A model generated the notes under the pieces. That model had not been told where the DNA came from and ran no database searches. It was given only the letters and a program-made list of their open reading frames with translations. The position numbers and the translations under genes are program-made. A stretch of DNA of 34,124 nucleotides, taken from positions 1 through 34,124 of the forward strand of contig DASYAE010000148.1 in assembly GCA_036501535.1 (NCBI GenBank), read 5' to 3'. The DNA is from DASYAE01 sp036501535 (GTDB lineage Bacteria; Actinomycetota; Actinomycetes; Streptomycetales; Catenulisporaceae). Below are positions 24,308 to 31,905 of the stretch, in pieces (positions within the stretch are counted from its first letter, which is position 1; every line of letters starts with the position of its first letter).

Positions 24308-25594
24308 TCAGGCTTTTGCGAGGACCAGGGCGGCGGCCTGCCCCTCCAGGCCGCGGGCGAGGGCGAGCGCCGCGGCGGGGCGGGATTCGCGGGCCGATCC
24401 CGGGATGTAGTCGAGGTCGCATCCGGCGGCCGGGTGCTCGTGGTTGGCGGTCGCCGGGACGAATCCGGTGTCCAGCGCCAGGGCGGCCACCGCGACGTTG
24501 AGCGCCCCGGCTCCGCCGACCAGGTGGCCGGTCTGCGGCTTGACGCTGCTGACCTGCACGCTGCCCGCGTCCTCGCCGAGCGCGTCGTGCAGCGCCCGGG
24601 TCTCGCTGACGTCTCCCCGCGGCGTCGCGCAGCCGTGCGCGGCGACGTAGTCGATCCGCGGCGTCCGGCGCGCGTCCCGCAGCGCGTAGGTGATCGCGCG
24701 AGTCAGACCCTTGGCACGGGGGTCCGGCGTCGGCGGCCGCACGCCGTCGCTGCCGCCGCCGAATCCGGTGAGCTCGGCATAGCAGCGGGCGTCGCGGGCC
24801 AAAGCCCGGTCGCGGTCCTCCAACACGAGCAGCGCGGCGCCCTCGCCGAACACTGATCCGCTGTGCTCCTTGTCGAACGGGCGGAAGGCGCCGGCCCCGA
24901 GCTCGTTGCGGGTGCTCAGCACGCCGAGCCCGTCCATCTTGGACATGCTCCACCAGGAGGTCGCCTCGTCGTACCCGCCGGCGACCGCCAGGTCGGCCTC
25001 GCCGCGCCGGATCGCCCGCGCGGCCCGCCCGATCGCGGTGGCGCCGCTGTCCGCGGTGCCGGCGAAGAAGGCGTTGGGGCCGCGGATGCCGAACTTCTGC
25101 GAGACGTGGAAGAGGGCGGCGGGCTGCAGCCCCTCGACGAAGAACAGCGGGGCGATCAGCGACGCGGCGCTCTCACCGAGCCTCGGCAGGTCCACCGTGC
25201 CGTCGGCGTCGCGCACCGTGGCGAGGTTGGCGACGAGGTCGTCCATGCGCGGCATCTCCTTGGCGCCGCCCAGGAACAGCCCGGCCCGGCAGCCGAGCTC
25301 GGCGTCGTCTTCGAGGCCTGCGTCGCGCAGCGCGAGCGTCGCGGCGGCGACGGCGAACTGGTCGCCGCGCCCGACCATGCGCAGCGAGCGGCGCGCCACG
25401 AAGCGGGCCGGGTCGAAGCCGGTGATCTCCGCGCCGATCCGGGTGTCCAGCGGCGAGGGGTCGTAGGAGCGCAGCGGGCCGATCGCGGTGCGGCCGGCCA
25501 ACAGCGCCTGCCAGGTGTCCTCGACGCCCTCTCCCAGCGCGGTCACCAGTCCGATGCCGGTCACCACGACGCGGCGTTCCGCCTGCCCGCTCAC
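24308..25594 (-). CDS. Chain-length-factor-like ketosynthase (Cys to Ala)
   Basis: This 428-residue KAS II-fold protein aligns over full length with FabF (VVVTGIGLVTALGEG start, GPN, then the nucleophile region). The nucleophile site reads GTADSGA, so the Cys is replaced by Ala181. Both His motifs remain (AAHGCATPRGD and TGHLVGGAG), unlike the fused second partner. This is the expected picture for a CLF that pairs with the intact KS two genes upstream. Its GTG start overlaps the TGA of the dehydratase gene (GTGA), a sign of coupled translation. Decarboxylation without condensation is also possible, as in Cys-less KS domains. Confidence 0.87.
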   Translation of the reverse strand: MSGQAERRVVVTGIGLVTALGEGVEDTWQALLAGRTAIGPLRSYDPSPLDTRIGAEITGFDPARFVARRSLRMVGRGDQFAVAAATLALRDAGLEDDAELGCRAGLFLGGAKEMPRMDDLVANLATVRDADGTVDLPRLGESAASLIAPLFFVEGLQPAALFHVSQKFGIRGPNAFFAGTADSGATAIGRAARAIRRGEADLAVAGGYDEATSWWSMSKMDGLGVLSTRNELGAGAFRPFDKEHSGSVFGEGAALLVLEDRDRALARDARCYAELTGFGGGSDGVRPPTPDPRAKGLTRAITYALRDARRTPRIDYVAAHGCATPRGDVSETRALHDALGEDAGSVQVSSVKPQTGHLVGGAGALNVAVAALALDTGFVPATANHEHPAAGCDLDYIPGSARESRPAAALALARGLEGQAAALVLAKA

Positions 25595-26064
25595 AGCGCA
25601 TCACCGTGCGCGTCGCCGTCATGAGCAGTGTCGTCGTAGGCGCGGTAGGCCAGCGTCAGGGCGCGCACGGTGGCGACCAGGCGGCCGTCGACCCGCGCCT
25701 CGGCCCGCCAGTCGCCCGAGTCGGCCGTCCCCTCGGTCAGCTCCACCATGATCGCGACCTGATCTCCGGGCAGGATGAAGCGCCGGAACCGCGCGCCCCG
25801 CACCGCGCGCAGCGTTGCGTACGGGACGCCCGCCGTCGCGCCGGCCAGCGCCGCCATGCTCTCCAGCAGCACCACGCCGGGCAATATCGGCAGCCGCGGG
25901 AAGTGGGTGGCGAAGAACGGCAGGGTGCCGGGGATGTTGCGCAGCGCGACGGCCCGCGCGCCGTGTTCGAACTCGAGGGTCCGGTCGAACCCGGGCAGCT
26001 GTACCGAGGCGAGCCCGCCGGGGACGGGGACGCGTGGCGCCGAGGCCGTGTCGATGTCGGTCAT
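25591..26064 (-). CDS. FabZ-like 3-hydroxyacyl-ACP dehydratase (DH1)
   Basis: This 157-residue hotdog-fold enzyme has the FabZ active-site helix: FFATHFPRLPILPGV with the catalytic His, and VVLLESMAAL with the partner Glu. It removes water from the 3-hydroxyacyl-ACP to give the trans-2-enoyl product. It lies between KS and CLF, overlapping both by four bases (ATGA and GTGA), so it belongs to the same translation unit. The N-terminal 25 residues are an extension before the hotdog core. Polyene formation, with no enoyl reductase visible, is the natural inference. Confidence 0.88.
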   Translation of the reverse strand: MTDIDTASAPRVPVPGGLASVQLPGFDRTLEFEHGARAVALRNIPGTLPFFATHFPRLPILPGVVLLESMAALAGATAGVPYATLRAVRGARFRRFILPGDQVAIMVELTEGTADSGDWRAEARVDGRLVATVRALTLAYRAYDDTAHDGDAHGDAL

Positions 26065-27344
26065 GTGTCCTCCCTGGGTGCGCCGATGACGAGGCTGGTG
26101 TTGCTGCCGCCGAAGGCGAACGCGTTGACGAGCGCCGCCGAGACCGGCATGTGCCGTGCGGTGTGCGGTACGTAGTCGAGGTCGAGCCTGCGGTCCGGGG
26201 TGTCGAGGTTGATCGTCGGCGGGACGACCGACTCGCGGATGGCGCCGATCCCGGCCAGCACGTTCAGCGCCGCGCCGGCCGCGGTCAGGTGGCCGGTCAT
26301 GGACTTCGGCGAGCTGACCGCCAGCCGGTGCGCGTGGTCCCCGAAGACCTTCTTGATCGCAGTGGTCTCCGACAGGTCGTTGCTGTGGGTGCTCGTGCCG
26401 TGCGCCACGACGTAGTCGATGCCTGTGACGCCGAGTCCGGACTCGGCGACGGCGGCGTCCATGGCCTGGGCGGCGCCGGAGCCGTCGGGCGGCGAGTCGG
26501 TGATGCGCCAGGCGTTCAGCGTCGAGCCGTAGCCCAGCACCTCGGCGAGCACGGCGGCCCCGCGGGAGCGCGCCGACTCGGCGTCCTCCAGCACGAGCGC
26601 GACGGCGCCCTCGCCGAGCACGAATCCTGATCGGTCGGCGTCGAAGGGTCGGGAGGCGGCCTGCGGGCGGTCGTTGTAACGGTCCGTCAGGGCGCCGAGC
26701 AGGCTGAATCCGAGCACGTCGAGCCAGCTGATCAGCGAGTCGTAGCCGCCGGCGAGCATGAGCCGGGCGTCGCCCTCCTGGATGCACCGGAAGGCCTCGC
26801 CGATCGCGTGGCCGGAGCCCGAGCAGGCCGTGCTGATCCCGAACATCGGCCCGGTCGCGTTCAGCAGCCTGGCCATCGCGTTCAACGCAAGGTTCTGATT
26901 GTCGGTCAGCACCGAGCCGGGCGACTGGCGCAGGAAGGCGTCCGCGCGGCCCTGGCCGTCGGCGCCGCGCTCGCGTGCCGCGCCGATGTCGGAGAGCAGC
27001 TGCACGTCCGGCCGCCCGACACTTGCGCCCATCGCCACGCCGCGCTCGTCGGCGCCGTACGCGCCGTCGTCGTCGATGCCTGCGTTGCGCAGCGCCTCCG
27101 CCGCGGCCGCGAGGCCGAACTGGCCCACCCGGGAAAGCCCGCGCCGGTCGGCCACGGCCGGGATCGCCGCACGCGGGTCGAATCCGCTCACCTGGCCGGC
27201 GATCCGGACCGGGAACCCGGTCGGGTCGAACACCGTCAGGGGCCCGACACCGCTGCGGCCCGCGACCAGGTTGCGCCACGTCGTCCCCGCGTCGCAGCCG
27301 AGCGGGGTGACCGCGCCCAGCCCGGTGATCACAACACGCTTCAT
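26061..27344 (-). CDS. Ketosynthase (KAS II type, intact triad)
   Basis: This 427-residue beta-ketoacyl-ACP synthase has Cys174 in STACSGSG, the first His in VAHGTSTHSND and the second in MTGHLTAAG, plus the NAFAFGGSN ending. It should carry out decarboxylative condensation with malonyl-ACP. The Cys-less KS encoded two genes downstream is the likely dimer partner. Its start overlaps the hotdog gene stop (ATGA) and its stop overlaps the dehydratase start (ATGA). It resembles KSs of highly reducing type II systems (ishigamide, aryl polyene) more than aromatic-polyketide KSs, by neighbourhood and motif impression only. Confidence 0.9.
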   Translation of the reverse strand: MKRVVITGLGAVTPLGCDAGTTWRNLVAGRSGVGPLTVFDPTGFPVRIAGQVSGFDPRAAIPAVADRRGLSRVGQFGLAAAAEALRNAGIDDDGAYGADERGVAMGASVGRPDVQLLSDIGAARERGADGQGRADAFLRQSPGSVLTDNQNLALNAMARLLNATGPMFGISTACSGSGHAIGEAFRCIQEGDARLMLAGGYDSLISWLDVLGFSLLGALTDRYNDRPQAASRPFDADRSGFVLGEGAVALVLEDAESARSRGAAVLAEVLGYGSTLNAWRITDSPPDGSGAAQAMDAAVAESGLGVTGIDYVVAHGTSTHSNDLSETTAIKKVFGDHAHRLAVSSPKSMTGHLTAAGAALNVLAGIGAIRESVVPPTINLDTPDRRLDLDYVPHTARHMPVSAALVNAFAFGGSNTSLVIGAPREDT

Positions 27345-27793
27345 CCGACCGGCCCTCCGCCCAGCAGTTGGTGCGCCATGCGGACCGTGTCCGCCGGGTC
27401 CTCCAGCCGCGCCGCGTCGATGAGCGCGAACATGACGCCCCGCGCCTCCAGCAGCACCACGCCGTCGACGCTCACCGTGCCGTCGACCACGACGGACTCC
27501 TCGCTCAGCGACAGGACGACGGCCTCGACGCGCAACACGTCGCCGGGCACCACCGGCCGGTGCTGCACGGCCTCGCCCACGGTCAGCAGGGCGGCGCGCA
27601 GCCGGTACTCGGAGGTGAGCATCACCAGCCAGGTGGAGGCCTGGCACAGCGACTCCAGCGCCAGGCCGAACGGAAGCGTCGGACCGGTCGGCGAGTGCTG
27701 CCAGTAGTCCTCGTGGACCGAGGTCACCTTGCGGGCGCTGATACGCTTGCCCGTCTCCCAGGACTCGATCCTGTCGATCAGGTGGAACCGCAT
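27341..27793 (-). CDS. FabZ-like hotdog protein (DH2)
   Basis: This 150-residue hotdog protein has a FabZ-like start (FHLIDRIESWETGKRISARK) and an active-site helix reading DYWQHSPTGPTLPFGLALESLCQA. His and Glu positions are kept, but the canonical HFPxxPxxPG motif is changed. It is probably a second dehydratase, possibly for isomerised or longer chains, or a heterodimer partner of DH1. Paired dehydratases also occur in aryl polyene systems. GGAAGGG precedes ATG 27793. The spacer to the ketoreductase is the largest inside the core operon (130 bases). Confidence 0.8.
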   Translation of the reverse strand: MRFHLIDRIESWETGKRISARKVTSVHEDYWQHSPTGPTLPFGLALESLCQASTWLVMLTSEYRLRAALLTVGEAVQHRPVVPGDVLRVEAVVLSLSEESVVVDGTVSVDGVVLLEARGVMFALIDAARLEDPADTVRMAHQLLGGGPVG

Positions 27794-27870
27794 CTGATGT
27801 TCCCTTCCCGCTCGGTCCGGTGGAGCGGCGGTCGCCGGGGCACCCCGTGGACGCGCGGCGTAATGGCCTT

Positions 27871-27899
27871 GTGGTGTGGCGTGGTGTGGCGTGGTGGTG
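27871..27899. repeat. Tandem GTGGTGTGGC repeat in the operon spacer
   Basis: Two exact 10-bp GTGGTGTGGC units plus GTGGTGGTG lie in the 130-base spacer between the ketoreductase stop and the DH2 start. Confidence 0.7.
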
Positions 27900-27923
27900 A
27901 CGCGGCGGCGCGGCGGCCCGGGC

Positions 27924-28691
27924 TCAGGGGCGCCCGACTCCCAGCTGGGAGGACAGGCCGCCGTCGGCCAGCAGGATCTCGCCCGTGACGTAGGAGGCGT
28001 CGGGGCCGGCGAGGAAGGCCACCACCGTGGCGATCTGCTCGGGGCCGGCGAACCGGCGCATCGGAATCTGCCGCAGGATCCCCCGCCCGCCGTCCCGTTC
28101 GAGGATCCCGTCGATCATGTCGGTCGGGGTGAATCCGGCGAGCACCGCGTTCACCCGCACCCCGAAGCGGGCCAGCTCGATCGCCGAGGCGCGAGTAAAA
28201 GCGTTGAGCGCGCCTTTGGAGGCCGAGTAGTTGGACTGGCCGATCCAGCCGCGCTCGCCCATCGCGGACGAGACGTTCACGATGGCCCCGTCGCCCTGCG
28301 CCATGAAGTGCTCTGCGACCGCCTGGGTGCAGTGGAAGGCGCCGCCGAAGTTGACCCGCATCACGTCGAGCCACGCGTCGGGCGCCATGCCGTGGATGAG
28401 GCCGTCCTTGGCGATCCCGGCGTTGTTGACCAAGATGTGCAGGCCGCCGAGGCGGCGCCTGGTCTCCTCGACCAGCTCCCGCGCGGCCGCCGGGTCGGAC
28501 ACGTCCGCGCCGATGGCGACCGCCCTCCCGCCGGCCTTCTCGATCTGCTCGACCACGGCGAGCGCGTCCTGCTCCCGCGACCGGTAGTTGACGGCGACCG
28601 CGGCGCCCCGCTCGGCCAACGTCACGGCGACGGCCCTGCCGATGCCCCGGGAGGCACCGGTGACCAGGGCGACTCGGTCCTGGAAGGTCAT
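27924..28691 (-). CDS. FabG-type 3-oxoacyl-ACP reductase (KR)
   Basis: This 255-residue classical short-chain dehydrogenase has TGASRGIG at the N-terminus, NNAG, the catalytic Ser in NVSSAMG, and YSASK with Tyr155 and Lys159. The C-terminal lid (FTPTDMID, YVTGEILLADGG) matches FabG. It reduces the 3-oxo group formed by the ketosynthases with NADPH. Its ATG overlaps the holo-ACP synthase stop (ATGA). With two dehydratases and no enoyl reductase in the operon, the predicted chain carries double bonds. Confidence 0.93.
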   Translation of the reverse strand: MTFQDRVALVTGASRGIGRAVAVTLAERGAAVAVNYRSREQDALAVVEQIEKAGGRAVAIGADVSDPAAARELVEETRRRLGGLHILVNNAGIAKDGLIHGMAPDAWLDVMRVNFGGAFHCTQAVAEHFMAQGDGAIVNVSSAMGERGWIGQSNYSASKGALNAFTRASAIELARFGVRVNAVLAGFTPTDMIDGILERDGGRGILRQIPMRRFAGPEQIATVVAFLAGPDASYVTGEILLADGGLSSQLGVGRP

Positions 28692-29161
28692 GTCAGCGTC
28701 CGATCCCGTTCGGTCTTGCCCGCGCACACCAGCACGGCGCACGCCATGGCGAGCCCGGCGGTGTGGCTCAGGGAGATGTCGGACTCCGTGACACCGCGCT
28801 GGCGCGCCACCTGCGCGGCCCGGCCGTGCAGCCGGAGCCCGGGGCGGCCGTCGACACTGTTGACGACCTCGATGTCGCACCACGGCACCGTGGCGCCGAC
28901 GCCCAGGGCCTTCATCACGGCCTCCTTGGCGGCGAAGCGGGCCGCCAGGTGGTCCGCGCGGCGGCGCGCGCGGCCGGCGCAGTAGGCGAGCTCCCGCTCG
29001 GTGAACAACTGCTGCGCCAGGTCGTCTCGGTCCGCCAGCAGCGACTCGATCCGCTCGACGGCGACCAGGTCGGTGCCGATGAGCAGGCGCGGCCCGGGGG
29101 CGGGGCGGCCGCCGGCCGCCGGGTCCGGCGCCGGCGCGCTCGCGACGGCGGTGGCGTTCAC
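28688..29161 (-). CDS. Holo-ACP synthase (AcpS-type phosphopantetheinyl transferase)
   Basis: This 157-residue protein is of the AcpS family. After a Pro/Ala-rich leader of about 25 residues it has the Mg-binding Asp in LLIGTDLVAVERIE, then FTERELAYC and RFAAKEAVMKALG with the second acidic residue, and SLSHTAGLAMA. It moves phosphopantetheine from CoA to the Ser of the ACP, whose gene precedes it by 4 bases. A dedicated AcpS next to an odd ACP suggests that the housekeeping enzyme does not serve it well. The start is GTG 29161. A later start that drops the leader is possible. Confidence 0.92.
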   Translation of the reverse strand: MNATAVASAPAPDPAAGGRPAPGPRLLIGTDLVAVERIESLLADRDDLAQQLFTERELAYCAGRARRRADHLAARFAAKEAVMKALGVGATVPWCDIEVVNSVDGRPGLRLHGRAAQVARQRGVTESDISLSHTAGLAMACAVLVCAGKTERDRTLT

Positions 29162-29165
29162 GGTC

Positions 29166-29579
29166 TCACGCCGCGCGGGTCAGGGCGGCCGAGCGGTCGA
29201 GCAGCAGGTCCGCGAGGTTCTGCGCCGTGAACAGCCCGAGCACCAGGTCCGCGGTCAGCGGCCGGGCGAGCCGGCTGCGGTCGAACTGCGGCAGCACCTT
29301 CTCCAGGTGGGTCAGGCCCGTGTCGCTGACCACCTCGTCCTCGTCGCCGAACTCCTCGTCCGGGATGCCGCCCTGCAGCAGCGCGCCGATGTCGGCGACG
29401 GTGGCCTTGACGCCCGCGGCGCGCTCGATCCGGAACAGGATGTCGAGCAGGTCGATGGACTCGGCGCCGAGGTCGCCCAGCAGCGTGGCCTCGGGCACGA
29501 CCTCGTCCTCGTCGATGCCGAGCGCGTCGGCGACCGCCGTGCGGACGACGGGCAGGAAGTTCAGTGCGGTACCGATCAT
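29166..29579 (-). CDS. Acyl carrier protein with an insertion
   Basis: The 137-residue carrier has a standard helix I and the phosphopantetheine site DLGAESIDLLDI with Ser41. The usual third and fourth helices appear only near the C-terminus (LTADLVLGLFTAQNLADLL). About 50 acidic and mixed residues lie between (GGIPDEEFGDEDEV, then TGLTHLEKVLPQF), making it nearly twice the length of ordinary ACPs (about 80 residues). ATG 29579 was chosen from the domain start, since the frame is open upstream. It is encoded 4 bases before acpS and 65 bases after the transacylase. It carries the growing chain for the operon's KS enzymes. Confidence 0.9.
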   Translation of the reverse strand: MIGTALNFLPVVRTAVADALGIDEDEVVPEATLLGDLGAESIDLLDILFRIERAAGVKATVADIGALLQGGIPDEEFGDEDEVVSDTGLTHLEKVLPQFDRSRLARPLTADLVLGLFTAQNLADLLLDRSAALTRAA

Positions 29580-29644
29580 GATCTCTCGCCTTTCGAACTT
29601 CGGTGGAGTGCGGTGGATTCGAACGGGTGACGGCCGCCAGGCCG

Positions 29645-30649
29645 TCAGCACACTGCGGTAAGGTCCAGCGAACGGTCGGGGATCAGCGCCGCGATCCGGC
29701 GCTCGTCGTTGGTGCTGCGCGCCGAGCAGCCGGCGATCGTGCGGTTGGCGAACCCGCACAGCACCCGGCCGGGACCGACCTCGACGTAGTCCGTGATGCC
29801 GAAGCGCTGGGCCTCGGCGAGCACGTCGGTCCACCGCACCGGTCCGGCCAGCTGGCGGCGCAGCAGGGACCTGGCCTCGTCGGCGCTGCGCACCGGGCGG
29901 CCGGTCACCGAGCTGATCACCGGCAGCTTCGGCTCGGCGAACGGGTAGCCGGCCAGCTCGGCGGCGAATTCGTCCTCGATCATCTTCATCAGGGAGCAGT
30001 GGAACGGCGCGCTCAGGGCGAGCGGCACGGCGCGCTCGGCGCCCGCCGCCAGGGCCGCCCCGGCGACCTCGGCCACGGCCTCGCGGGCCCCGGAGACCAC
30101 GGTCTGGCCGGGCTCGTTGTAGTTGGCCACCTCGACCAGGCCGAGCCGCGCGCCCTCGTCACAGAGTTCTTCGACGCGGGCCGGGCCGAGGCCCACGATC
30201 GCGACCATGGCGCCGGCGATGAGCCCGGCGACCCCGGCCATCATCTCCCCGCGCCGGCGCACCAGCCGCAGGGCGTTGCCGGGGGTCAGCACGCCGGCCG
30301 CGACCAGTGCGGTGTACTCGCCGAGGCTGTGCCCTGCGACGGCCGCCGGGGCGAAGCCGCCCTCCTCGCGCAGCACCGCGAGCGTCGCCAGGCTGGTGGC
30401 CAGGATCGCCGGCTGGGTGATCTCGGTCCGGGCGAGCTGCTGCGCGTCGCCGCGGGTGCACGCGTCGGTCAGCGCCAGGCCCAGCACGTCGTCCGCCTCG
30501 AGCAGGACCCGGCCGGCCGACCACGGGTGGCTCCAGATCAGGTCGGCGGCCATGGCGACGCGCTGCGATCCCTGGCCGGGGAACATCGCGAGAGTCCGGC
30601 GGGACGACCCGGGGGTGGCGCCGGAGGGTTTGGGGGTGTCCGAGATCAT
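29645..30649 (-). CDS. Malonyl-CoA:ACP transacylase (FabD type)
   Basis: This 334-residue enzyme has the FabD fold signatures: MFPGQGSQ, nucleophile Ser in GHSLGEYTAL, Arg in RRRGEMM, His in APFHCSLM, and VEVGPGRVLCG near the end. A 20-residue leader precedes the domain. It loads malonyl units on the operon's ACP. It is the first gene of the minus-strand operon, facing a 570-base promoter region shared with a divergent TetR gene. Having a private MAT, ACP and AcpS makes the cluster independent of fatty acid synthesis. Confidence 0.93.
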   Translation of the reverse strand: MISDTPKPSGATPGSSRRTLAMFPGQGSQRVAMAADLIWSHPWSAGRVLLEADDVLGLALTDACTRGDAQQLARTEITQPAILATSLATLAVLREEGGFAPAAVAGHSLGEYTALVAAGVLTPGNALRLVRRRGEMMAGVAGLIAGAMVAIVGLGPARVEELCDEGARLGLVEVANYNEPGQTVVSGAREAVAEVAGAALAAGAERAVPLALSAPFHCSLMKMIEDEFAAELAGYPFAEPKLPVISSVTGRPVRSADEARSLLRRQLAGPVRWTDVLAEAQRFGITDYVEVGPGRVLCGFANRTIAGCSARSTNDERRIAALIPDRSLDLTAVC

Positions 30650-30709
30650 CGCAATCTTCTGCCTTAGGCTCGCTGCGCGGAAGTTTTTCCTGCCGCAAGC
30701 CAGGATGGC

Positions 30710-30745
30710 AGAGAGTACTCACTAACATCCTCGAGATCATCTCGA
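30710..30745. promoter_or_regulatory. Two palindromes upstream of the polyketide operon
   Basis: AGAGAGTACTCACT (30710-30723) is a near palindrome around GTAC (6 of 7 paired). TCGAGATCATCTCGA (30731-30745) is perfect apart from its central C. Both lie 60-100 bases upstream of the transacylase start, suitable for a TetR-type repressor. Confidence 0.5.
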
Positions 30746-31156
30746 ATCGCGCTACACATTCGCACGTCCCGGGGTTGCCGGAGAGCCTGGCCACGGCATA
30801 CGCTCTCGCGCGCCCGCACGCGACCGGATGTATATCCGTTGTCTGACTATCGGGCCAGTCAACCAATACCCTGATAATGCGGCGGCCGGCGATCTCCTGC
30901 ACGGCCGGAGAGATCATCGAGGTCGGGATGGATCATGCCCGGCGGCCGGCATGAGGCGGGGCGTACTCAGGCAGGGCTCGATGACTCGCGGGAGCCTTGA
31001 GGAACGCCGTCGGATCCGGTCCGGGGCGAGCGGATCCGGGGCCGCCGCGGCCTGCTGTAGATCCGTCTGACGTCCGCGTTCACTTGATCGTCTGCGAACT
31101 TGCGGCGAACGCGCGGCGCGGGCAGTCTTGCTGCAGCACAGGGCGGAGATCGTTTC

Positions 31157-31173
31157 CGCTAGCGGTGCTAGCG
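31157..31173. promoter_or_regulatory. Inverted repeat upstream of the first TetR gene
   Basis: CGCTAGC-GGT-GCTAGCG is a perfect 7-bp inverted repeat centred about 57 bases before the GTG start at 31222. It is a candidate autoregulatory operator. Confidence 0.55.
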
Positions 31174-31221
31174 AACAAATCGGCGCTAGGGAAAATAGCA
31201 TCGACATGCTACGCTCGTGAC

Positions 31222-31860
31222 GTGTCAGTACAACAACAGCGCCGTGAACGTGAACTCGCCGAGCAGCGCAGGCTGATCCTCACGACCGCGCGCAGCCTCG
31301 CCGAGACGGACGGCTGGGCCGCGGTCACGACCAGGCGGCTGGCGGACGAGATCGAGTACAGCCAGCCCGTGCTCTACAAGCACTTCAAGGGCAAGGACGG
31401 CATCATCGAGGCCGTCGCCCTGGAGGGCTTCGAGGAGCTGACGGACGCGCTGCGGGCGGCCCGCGTGAAGACCACGACGCCCGACGAGGGCCTGGTGGCG
31501 TTCATGCGGACGTACATGGAGTTCGCCCGGCGGAACCCGAGCCTGTTCGACGCCATGTTCAACATGTCCACCGGGCTGCTGTTCGCCCAGTCCGAGACGC
31601 CCGACGCGCTCAGACACGCATTCGCCGAGGTGCGCAACGCCGTCGCCCCGGTCACTTTCGATGACGACGTACAGACGGTCACCGAGACGGTGTGGGCCGC
31701 CGTGCACGGCCTCGTGATGCTCGACCACAGCGGCCGGCTGCGCCCGAGTCACCGGGAGCAGCGGATCACTGTGCTGGCACGGCAACTGCTGGCCCGGCCG
31801 GCCGCTTCGGCTTCGGCTGCGGACGCTCCGGAGGCTCCGACCGCCCCAGGCGGCACCTGA
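31222..31860 (+). CDS. TetR-family regulator, divergent from the polyketide operon
   Basis: This 212-residue protein has a TetR helix-turn-helix at about 10-60 (RRLILTTARSLAETDGWAAV, LADEIEYSQPVLYKHFKGKD). The C-terminal domain is of the 'WHG' type (about 90-190: VWAAVHGLVMLDHSGRL). GTG 31222 was chosen over upstream TTG 30997 because the TetR domain begins right after it. It is divergent from the transacylase and palindromes occupy the gap, so it most likely controls the operon, perhaps sensing a product or an acyl intermediate. Confidence 0.9.
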   Translation: MSVQQQRRERELAEQRRLILTTARSLAETDGWAAVTTRRLADEIEYSQPVLYKHFKGKDGIIEAVALEGFEELTDALRAARVKTTTPDEGLVAFMRTYMEFARRNPSLFDAMFNMSTGLLFAQSETPDALRHAFAEVRNAVAPVTFDDDVQTVTETVWAAVHGLVMLDHSGRLRPSHREQRITVLARQLLARPAASASAADAPEAPTAPGGT

Positions 31861-31905
31861 GCTCCGCCGGTCCCCGGCGGCGTACCACCCAGGAAAGGAG
31901 GGATC

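Larger units (their letters stand above)
30650..31221. other. Divergent promoter region between the operon and tandem TetR genes
   Basis: These 572 bases hold no convincing gene. They contain palindromes near the operon start (30710-30745), AT-richer stretches, and a perfect inverted repeat near the TetR start (31157-31173). GAGATCATC occurs three times: at the MAT start (about 30642), at about 30733 and at about 30910. Confidence 0.6.

Noticed and set aside
21843..24953. Very long minus-strand open frame running upstream of the KAS III-like gene
   Set aside because: The upstream part is an Arg/Pro/Gly-rich out-of-frame reading of the KS-CLF fusion and CLF genes. Only the part from 21842 down is a real protein.
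27871..27899. GTGGTGTGGC tandem units considered as a CRISPR-like or protein-binding array
   Set aside because: Only two full units, no spacers, and located in a short operon spacer. Kept only as a simple repeat.
30828..31070. 80-codon plus-strand frame in the divergent promoter
   Set aside because: Poor codon bias, no recognisable domain and no ribosome-binding site.
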